In this document: positions 5,903-10,543 of the stretch, piece after piece
How the letters are laid out: every line of letters starts with the position of its first letter
Position numbering within the stretch: position 1 is the first letter of the stretch
Origin: an uncultured Actinomycetes bacterium
GTDB lineage: Bacteria; Actinomycetota; Thermoleophilia; Miltoncostaeales; Miltoncostaeaceae
NCBI GenBank assembly: GCA_937862675.1
Contig: CALMEC010000475.1
Span: 1-10,543, forward strand
Length of the DNA stretch: 10,543 nucleotides
Direction of reading: 5' to 3'
The notes under the pieces: generated by a model
The model's input: only the letters and a program-made list of their open reading frames with translations
Databases searched by the model: none
What the model was told of the DNA's origin: nothing
Translations under genes and position numbers: made by a program

Positions 5903-6442
5903 GTGAAGATCGGATTCGTGGTCGGAAGTCTCAGGAAGGACAGTGCCAACCGTACCCTTGCGAAGGCGGCGTCGGAACTCGTCCCCGACGGTACGGGCGT
6001 CCTCATCGAGGGTCTTGATCTCCCCAACTACAGCGAGGAGCTCGAGTCGGACGTTCCGGCCCACGCCGCCGAGTGGCGCACCACCGTCGACTCGCTCGAC
6101 GGCATCGTCTTCGTCACCCCGGAGTACAACGCCCTCCCGTCCGGCTCGGTGAAGAACGCCATCGACTGGGCCTCACGCCCGTACGGCGAGGCCTCCCTGG
6201 CCGGCAAGCCCGTCGCCGTTCTGGGCGCGTCCATCAGTCCCAACGGTGCGCTCTGGGCCCAGGAAGCGGTGCTCAAGTCCGTGCCGATCGGCGGCGGTGT
6301 GGCGTTCGATCGCGATCCGGTCCCGGTGGGGCCGGCACCCGAGAAGCTCGGCCAGGACGGCTTCGCCGACGCCGAGCTGGAGGGGCGCGTCCGCGACTAC
6401 CTGAACGCCTTCGTCGAGCAGGTCGAGGCCTCCGCCGCCTGA
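5903..6442 (+). CDS. NAD(P)H-dependent FMN reductase (flavodoxin-like fold)
   Basis: Translated from GTG 5903 this is 179 residues, the usual length of the SsuE/ChrR/azoreductase-type NADPH-dependent FMN reductase family. Motifs in order: the flavin-phosphate loop GSLRKDSANRTLAK (residues 8-21), the PEYNALPSGSVKNAIDWAS motif (73-91) that contacts the flavin ring, and GKPVAVLGAS (101-110) before the third binding loop. The glycine-rich stretch usually seen after that last strand is replaced by ISPNGALWAQ, which keeps the AQ and the following helix. Such soluble enzymes reduce flavin, quinones, azo compounds or metals such as chromate. The true substrate is not readable here. Control by the divergent TetR through the two shared operators is likely. 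Confidence 0.88.
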   Translation: MKIGFVVGSLRKDSANRTLAKAASELVPDGTGVLIEGLDLPNYSEELESDVPAHAAEWRTTVDSLDGIVFVTPEYNALPSGSVKNAIDWASRPYGEASLAGKPVAVLGASISPNGALWAQEAVLKSVPIGGGVAFDRDPVPVGPAPEKLGQDGFADAELEGRVRDYLNAFVEQVEASAA

Positions 6443-6457
6443 CCTCCGCGGTGTCGG

Positions 6458-6495
6458 GACGGTCGTCGCGCGACCCGTCGCCCGCGCAAGCGGGC
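6458..6495 (+). terminator. Two adjacent GC-rich hairpins between reductase and crotonase genes
   Basis: The first stem pairs GACGGTCG (6458-6465) with CGACCCGTC (6471-6479), with one bulged base and a 5-base loop. The second is a perfect 6-bp stem, GCCCGC (6480-6485) with GCGGGC (6490-6495), closed by a GCAA (GNRA-type) tetraloop. They nearly fill the 64-base gap and end 11 bases before the next ATG. They may end reductase transcription, although there is no U-tract, or form the leader of the next gene. Confidence 0.4.
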
Positions 6496-6506
6496 ACAAT
6501 GTCGCG

Positions 6507-7322
6507 ATGGCCACCGTCCCGCCCTCACCCCCGCCGCCTCCGCCCCCCGACCCGGACCGCATCGAGCATGAGGTCGTCGACCGGATCCTGAGCATCCGCC
6601 TCGTCCATGAGGGCAAGGCGAACGCCCTGACGGAGCACATGCTCCAGGAGCTCGCCCGGCGTCTCACCACGCAGCGACCCCCCGACGTCCGTGCCGCGAT
6701 CCTCACCGGGGCCGGCGACCGCCACTTCTGCAGCGGCGCCGAGCTGGGGACCGACGCGATGACCGGATGGGCCGAGCGCATCAAGCGGATCGAGCGGGGC
6801 ATCCAGACCGTGGCCCACGCGATCCAGCAGGCGCCGTTCCCTGTGATCGCGGCGCTCAACGGGGATGCCATCGGCGGCGGCCTGGAGCTCGCCATGGCCT
6901 GCGACTGGCGCGTCGCGCGGGACGGCATCCGCCTGGGCATGCCGCCGGCGCGCCTCGGCCTCGTCTACACGGCGGAGGGTCTGCGACGCTTCGCCGACGA
7001 GATCGGCATGGCACGCACGCGCGAGCTCTTCTTCACGGGGCGCACCCTTGAGGCCCGAGGGGCCCGCGACATCGGCCTGGTCAACCACGTCGTCGGCGCC
7101 GAGGAGCTCCTCCCGGTCGCCCATCGCATGGCGGAGGCCGTCGCGGCCAACGCGCCGATCGCCGTCGAGGGCATGCGCGTCGTCCTGCGCGCGATCGGGG
7201 AGGACGACGCCCCGGATGCGAAGGCGCAGCAGTGGCGCGTCCGCGCGTTCGGATCCCAGGACCTCGCCGAGGGGGTCGAGGCTGCCCGTCAACGTCGTCA
7301 ACCCGAGTTCCGAGGTCAATGA
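6507..7322 (+). CDS. Enoyl-CoA hydratase/isomerase (crotonase) family protein
   Basis: A 271-residue crotonase-fold protein of normal length. The thioester oxyanion-hole segments are present: HFCSGAEL (73-80) and AALNGDAIGGGLELAMACDWRVA (115-137). Glu127 matches the first catalytic glutamate of hydratases. The second glutamate, usual in the PE-x-x-LGL motif, is missing: the sequence is MPPARLGLVY (145-154) with Pro147 in its place. It is therefore probably not a standard hydratase; an isomerase, a decarboxylase, a thioesterase or another crotonase reaction is more likely. The N-terminus has seven prolines in a row (8-14). The Shine-Dalgarno before ATG 6507 is weak. The stop overlaps the RDD gene start (ATGA, 7319-7322), so the two are coupled. 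Confidence 0.85.
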   Translation: MATVPPSPPPPPPPDPDRIEHEVVDRILSIRLVHEGKANALTEHMLQELARRLTTQRPPDVRAAILTGAGDRHFCSGAELGTDAMTGWAERIKRIERGIQTVAHAIQQAPFPVIAALNGDAIGGGLELAMACDWRVARDGIRLGMPPARLGLVYTAEGLRRFADEIGMARTRELFFTGRTLEARGARDIGLVNHVVGAEELLPVAHRMAEAVAANAPIAVEGMRVVLRAIGEDDAPDAKAQQWRVRAFGSQDLAEGVEAARQRRQPEFRGQ

Positions 7323-7741
7323 ACACCGTCTCCACCGTCCGGCACGCATCCTTCGGCACGCGGCTCGGGGCCTGGCTCATCGACGCGATCCCCTACTCGC
7401 TGGTCCCGTCCCTTGTGTTCCGGATCACCGGCGAGTGGATCTACGGGCTGGCGGCGTACCCCATCGTGGGGCTCCTCTGGTCCGTCCTGCCGGAGGCGCG
7501 CACGGGCAGCACCTTCGGCAAGCTGGTGGTGGGCATCAAGGTACTCGACCAACGGTCGGGCATCCCCATCGGCCTGCCCCGCTCAATCGTGCGCTGGCTC
7601 GTGAAGTACGTCGTCTGCAGCGTGCTGCCGGTGGGCTACCTCTGGTACTTCCGCGGCGGTGAGTCGCGCACCTGGGCGGACCTGGCGGCGGGAACCGTGG
7701 TGGTCACGCCGTACGCCGACTCCGAGGTGGAACCGGGCTAA
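7319..7741 (+). CDS. RDD-family membrane protein
   Basis: A 140-residue protein starting with the ATG that overlaps the crotonase stop codon. It has the RDD family pattern: FGTRLGAWLIDAIPYSL at the start with the Arg and Asp, then GSTFGKLVVGIKVLDQRSG in the middle, then a basic RSIVRWLVKY helix and a final RTWADLAAGTVVV. About three hydrophobic helices are seen (near 15-35, 40-57 and 95-113). RDD proteins are integral membrane proteins of unclear function; some have been linked to ion transport. It may work with the coupled crotonase protein, but nothing in the sequence shows how. Its TAA overlaps the stop codon of the oppositely oriented small gene. Confidence 0.85.
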   Translation: MNTVSTVRHASFGTRLGAWLIDAIPYSLVPSLVFRITGEWIYGLAAYPIVGLLWSVLPEARTGSTFGKLVVGIKVLDQRSGIPIGLPRSIVRWLVKYVVCSVLPVGYLWYFRGGESRTWADLAAGTVVVTPYADSEVEPG

Positions 7742-7929
7742 TGCGACCCGTGGCGTCCCGGCTCGTTGGCCCACATGCGGGGTGCGCACGACAGTCCGAA
7801 CAGGATCCAGATGACCCCCAGGCCGAACGGGACGTAACCCACGTGGTGGTGCTCGTGCCAGCCGACGATCGTGAGGAAGATCCCCAGGGCCACAAGGAGG
7901 ATGACGATCCACGCGGGAATGCGACGCAC
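7738..7929 (-). CDS. Small two-helix membrane protein with a His-rich turn
   Basis: A 63-residue protein from GTG 7929; GGAAAGG (7943-7937) lies 7 bases upstream as a good ribosome site. The frame is open further upstream but has no comparable start signal. Two hydrophobic helices (about 6-23 and 31-48) are joined by the turn WHEHHHVGY, and the tail RMWANEPGRHGSH is polar. The His cluster could bind a metal or be purely structural. I do not recognise the family. It is divergent from the lyase gene and convergent with the RDD gene, and the two convergent stop codons share bases (CTAA, 7738-7741). Confidence 0.65.
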   Translation of the reverse strand: MRRIPAWIVILLVALGIFLTIVGWHEHHHVGYVPFGLGVIWILFGLSCAPRMWANEPGRHGSH

Positions 7930-7936
7930 GTTGACA

Positions 7937-7943
7937 CCTTTCC
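7937..7943 (-). promoter_or_regulatory. Ribosome binding site of the 63-residue membrane protein
   Basis: GGAAAGG on the minus strand, 7 bases before GTG 7929. It supports this start rather than a longer reading. Confidence 0.5.
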
Positions 7944-7993
7944 GGGAACTTCCGATCGAACGAGTGCCAACCCTACAGGGAACCGGTCGGGAC

Positions 7994-8025
7994 GGTGCCG
8001 CACCTCGTGCGGGACATCCGCACCG
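7994..8025. other. Nested inverted repeats before the lyase gene
   Basis: In the 121-bp spacer between divergent genes, CCGCAC (7998-8003) pairs with GTGCGG (8007-8012) around a 3-base loop. GGTGC-C-GCACC (7994-8004) is an odd palindrome, and CGGTGC (7993-7998) also matches GCACCG (8020-8025). These are mutually exclusive folds in the probable leader or operator of the lyase gene. No clear -10/-35 pair was found: TTGACA at 7931-7936 has no -10 partner at normal spacing. Confidence 0.3.
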
Positions 8026-8050
8026 GCCCGACGTGGTTTGATCCGGTCCC

Positions 8051-9580
8051 ATGCCTGAGACATCCCCCGACCTCGGTCGCAGCGCCCGCCTCTCCGGCGG
8101 CGCCTCCGACGAACTCGTCGCCGCCGGCCATCGCGCCGAGGTGGCCGACGGCATCCGCCTGGCCACGGCCCTCTCCCTGTCCGACATCGCGCACGCGGTG
8201 GTCATGATCGAAGGGGACGCCATCGACGACGCGCGCGGCGCGCGCCTGCTGGCGGGTCTCCTCGAGCTCCATGAGATCCCGCCGCAGGACTTCCCGTGGG
8301 ACCCGTCACGCGGTGACGCCTTCAACTCGCGCGAGCATGAGCTGCGGCGTCGCATCGGTGCCGACGCCTCCGGCTGGCTGACGGCCGGACGCCCCCGGCG
8401 TGAGGCGTTCCGGGTGGCACTGCGCCTCGTGTCACGGGACATGGTCCTGGACCTGCACGACGCGGTGCTCGACCTCACGGAGGCCGTGGACCGGCGGGCG
8501 GCCGATGAGATCACGACGCTCGCGGCGGACTACACCTATCTCCAGCCCGCGCAGCCCACCACCTTCGGGCACATCCTGGAGGGGTTCGCCGAGGTGTTCC
8601 GCCGTGACGCCGTCCGGCTGCGTGCGTCGATCGACTGGCTGGACCGTTCGGTGGCCGGCGTCGGGGGCAGCGCCGGGTCACGCTGGCCCACCGATCGCGG
8701 GCGACTGGCCGAGCTCCTCGGCTTCGCCGGTCTCGTCCACCACACGAAAGACGCCATGTGGTCGGCCGACGGATATGTCGAGCTCGCCTCCGCCGTCGCG
8801 ATCCTCCTCACGAACATCTCGCAGCTGGCCCAGGATCTGGAGATCCTCGCCAGCCGCGAGTTCGGGGCCGTCGAGCTGGCCGACGCCCACTCGCGTCAGA
8901 GCGACCTGATGCCCCAGAAGAAGAACCCCTATGCGCTGCCGGTGCTCCGGGCCGCCGCCGCGGAGGCGGCGGGTGCGGTCACCACGATGCTGACCGCCCT
9001 CCACACCGGTTCGGGACGCACCGATCACTTCCAGGTCCTGAACGGCGGCGTCCCGCGCCTGGTCGACCAGGCCCTCGCCGCCGTGCGCCTCACCACGGCC
9101 GTGATGCGGGGGATGATCATCCATCGCGACGCGCTGGAGCGGTCCGCCCGGGAGGCGTTCCTGGTGGCCGCCGACGTGGCCGACGTGGTCGCGCTCACCT
9201 CGGGTGTCGACTATCGGACGGCACACACCGTCGTCGGCCGCGCGGTCCGGCGACTGGCCGAGGACCGTCTCGGCCCGGACGCCCTCACCGCCGACCTCCT
9301 GCAGGCGGTCGCCGCCGAGATCGTGGACGCACCACTCGTCATCGATCCGGCCGCGCTGGCACGGGCGCTGGATCCGGCGGACTGCCTCGTGGAGCGGACG
9401 CAGATCGGTTCATCGACCCCCGTCGAGATGCGTGCCCTCCTGGAGCGCGGGCGCGAGGACCGCGACAGCGCCCGCGAATGGTCGGCATCGGTCCGCGCCC
9501 GCGCCCGTCAGGCCGCCGACGGACTCCTCAGCGAGGCACGTCGGCGGGCGACGTCGGGGGGTCCGTCCACACGATCGTGA
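8051..9580 (+). CDS. Argininosuccinate-lyase/fumarase-superfamily enzyme (divergent)
   Basis: A 509-residue protein, slightly longer than typical ArgH (about 460). The superfamily signature is clear: SRQSDLMPQKKNPYALPVLRA (281-301), with Ser284 matching the catalytic serine and Lys290. The upstream region YTYLQPAQPTTFGHIL (161-176) and RDAVRL match the ArgH helix bundle. Other expected residues differ. The substrate loop HTGRSRNDQ of ArgH is here TAGRPRREA (111-119), and the catalytic His of THLQ is Tyr163. This argues against a normal argininosuccinate lyase. It may be a C-N lyase acting on another N-succinyl or amino-acid compound. No other arginine genes are nearby. A stop at 8039-8041 just upstream limits the start to ATG 8051 or later. 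No strong ribosome site is seen. Confidence 0.82.
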   Translation: MPETSPDLGRSARLSGGASDELVAAGHRAEVADGIRLATALSLSDIAHAVVMIEGDAIDDARGARLLAGLLELHEIPPQDFPWDPSRGDAFNSREHELRRRIGADASGWLTAGRPRREAFRVALRLVSRDMVLDLHDAVLDLTEAVDRRAADEITTLAADYTYLQPAQPTTFGHILEGFAEVFRRDAVRLRASIDWLDRSVAGVGGSAGSRWPTDRGRLAELLGFAGLVHHTKDAMWSADGYVELASAVAILLTNISQLAQDLEILASREFGAVELADAHSRQSDLMPQKKNPYALPVLRAAAAEAAGAVTTMLTALHTGSGRTDHFQVLNGGVPRLVDQALAAVRLTTAVMRGMIIHRDALERSAREAFLVAADVADVVALTSGVDYRTAHTVVGRAVRRLAEDRLGPDALTADLLQAVAAEIVDAPLVIDPAALARALDPADCLVERTQIGSSTPVEMRALLERGREDRDSAREWSASVRARARQAADGLLSEARRRATSGGPSTRS

Positions 9581-10163
9581 CCGTCAGGCGGTCCCGATAG
9601 CGCAGGAGCAGGCGCGTGAGAGGGGCGCCGATCGTCAGGGCGAAGATCACGCCGGCGACGGCGTGGGTGACGTCGAACCAGAGGCTCGCTCCGGATCGCG
9701 TGACGAACGCCGCCCAGTTGAGGACCGGTCCCAGGACCGCCAGCGACCAGAGGTTCATCCCCCAGCCGAAGAGGAAGCCCCAGACGAAGGCCACGACGGC
9801 CAGGCCGCGGGGATTGCGGCACAGCGGGCCGAGGGCGGCGCCTGTCAGGCCGGCCAGGCCCCACAGGGCCATCTGGCCGGGTGTCCAGGTGCCCTGGCCC
9901 AGGGCCATGTTTGAGAGCAGGGGTGTGAGGACGCCCACGGCGAACCCCGCACGGGGACCGAGCGTGGCACCCGCGACGAGGACGATCACGGTGACGGGTT
10001 TGAAGTTGGGCACGGCCACGAAGAGGATGCGGCTCGCGGCGGCCGCCGCGGAGAGGGCCGCGATGATCGCCAGCCGGCGGGCATCGGGGCGCCCTCGTTC
10101 GATGGCGACGAAGCCGACCGCGACGATCGTGAGGACGGCGGTCACGACCACGGTGCCGGTCAT
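9528..10163 (-). CDS. ECF-type transporter S (substrate-binding) component
   Basis: A 211-residue integral membrane protein with about six hydrophobic segments (near 4-20, 31-50, 56-80, 96-112, 120-146 and 161-187) and a polar C-terminal tail. The segment SRILFVAVPNFKPVTVIVLV, the LGPRAGFAVGVLTPLLSN stretch and ALGQGTWTPGQMALWGLAG are typical of ECF S components, which capture a vitamin or metal-related ligand for uptake. The ATG overlaps the stop of the upstream ECF ATPase gene (ATGA, 10163-10160), confirming the pairing. The ligand is not certain. S proteins of this pattern sit in predicted cobalamin-type uptake loci in some actinobacteria, but that is recall, not evidence here. The last 53 bp overlap the convergent lyase gene. 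Confidence 0.82.
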   Translation of the reverse strand: MTGTVVVTAVLTIVAVGFVAIERGRPDARRLAIIAALSAAAAASRILFVAVPNFKPVTVIVLVAGATLGPRAGFAVGVLTPLLSNMALGQGTWTPGQMALWGLAGLTGAALGPLCRNPRGLAVVAFVWGFLFGWGMNLWSLAVLGPVLNWAAFVTRSGASLWFDVTHAVAGVIFALTIGAPLTRLLLRYRDRLTVTIVWTDPPTSPADVPR

Positions 10164-10543
10164 ACCGCCGCTCCGTGGCGGGACGGTGCCGGCACGAGCA
10201 CGCCGGCGTCGAGCGACAGGTGCCGGTCGGCGATCTCGTCCACAAGACGCGAATCGTGCGTGACCAGGACGACGGCGGCGCCGCGGGCCGCGCGGCGTCG
10301 GAGCACGTCCGCCATGGCGCGGCGGCGCACGGGGTCCATGCCCCGGGTGGGCTCGTCCAGGAGCAGGACGGGACGCTTCGTCGCCAGCACCGTGGCGATG
10401 GCGATGCGTTCGCGCTCCCCGACGGAGAGGTCGAGCGGATGACGCCCCCGGAACCGGGCGACGTCGAGGTCGTCCATGGCCTGGCCGACGCTCGCGGCGG
10501 TCGCCCAGACGCTTTCGGCCACCTCGTCCCCCACCCCGTCGCG
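10160..10543 (-). CDS. ECF transporter ABC ATPase, C-terminal part (partial, runs off the right edge)
   Basis: The frame is open to the window edge and gives 127 C-terminal residues of an ABC nucleotide-binding domain. Visible: a GDEVAESVW stretch as in the Q-loop region of ECF ATPases, the signature LSVGERERIAIA (Gly to Val in the LSGGQ core), Walker B PVLLLDEPTRGMD with the catalytic Glu, and the H-loop VVLVTHDSRLV. The Walker A region lies outside the window. It could be a stand-alone EcfA or the second half of a fused EcfA-EcfA' protein. A GTG at 10534 is not a start; the coding frame continues past it. It is coupled to the S component gene, and the T component was not seen. Confidence 0.85.
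   Translation of the reverse strand, partial: RDGVGDEVAESVWATAASVGQAMDDLDVARFRGRHPLDLSVGERERIAIATVLATKRPVLLLDEPTRGMDPVRRRAMADVLRRRAARGAAVVLVTHDSRLVDEIADRHLSLDAGVLVPAPSRHGAAV

Noticed and set aside
6525..7349. 274-residue minus-strand open frame opposite the crotonase gene
   Set aside because: Shadow of a well-supported gene, with no ribosome site and no family motif.
7931..7936. Perfect -35 hexamer TTGACA
   Set aside because: No -10 at 15-19 bp downstream, and it overlaps the ribosome-site region of the opposite small gene. Probably chance.
1..10543. CRISPR arrays, insertion sequences, tRNA or rRNA genes, phage or defence genes
   Set aside because: I looked for direct repeats with spacers, terminal inverted repeats, transposase motifs and cloverleaf-like sequences and saw none.

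Overview
This is a GC-rich stretch (roughly 70% by eye) of bacterial chromosome. It is densely packed, uses many GTG starts and has several 4-base stop/start overlaps. The gene content (a GT87-type membrane glycosyltransferase with an N-terminal secreted domain, GtrA, an ECF transporter S component, a TetR/flavin-reductase pair) and codon use suggest a high-GC actinobacterium. A member of Thermoleophilia (Solirubrobacterales-like) is my best guess, from resemblance only. I see no mobile element, CRISPR array, tRNA or rRNA.

Layout. (1) 1-2332, minus strand: a cell-envelope sugar cluster read right to left: gtrA-like flippase, then a GT87-type polytopic glycosyltransferase, then the start of another membrane protein that runs off the left edge. 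(2) 2422-4643, plus strand: a fold-type I PLP aminotransferase translationally coupled to a D-alanine--D-alanine ligase. (3) 4644-4702: a palindrome-rich spacer between convergent genes, probably a two-way terminator. (4) 4703-5800, minus strand: a TetR regulator followed by a small cupin. Divergent from them at 5903-6442, plus strand, is an NAD(P)H-dependent FMN reductase. The shared 100-bp control region carries two matching palindromes (CGGAC-N4-GTCC) placed around overlapping -10 boxes; this is the best-defined regulatory module in the window. (5) 6507-7741, plus strand: a crotonase-fold protein coupled to an RDD membrane protein. (6) 7738-7929, minus strand: a 63-residue two-helix membrane protein whose stop codon overlaps the RDD stop. 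(7) 8051-9580, plus strand: a divergent argininosuccinate-lyase-superfamily enzyme lacking several residues expected of a true ArgH. (8) 9528-10543, minus strand: the end of an ECF-type ABC ATPase coupled to an ECF S component, whose 3' end overlaps the lyase gene tail-to-tail by 53 bp.

Most of this is ordinary chromosomal housekeeping and accessory metabolism. I do not see a clearly new multi-gene system. The items most worth a second look are the paired-operator TetR module (one operator would also be transcribed as a UUCG-tetraloop hairpin), the lyase with an altered active site, the crotonase homologue lacking one catalytic glutamate, and the aminotransferase-Ddl pairing. No stretch longer than about 120 bases is without a gene.
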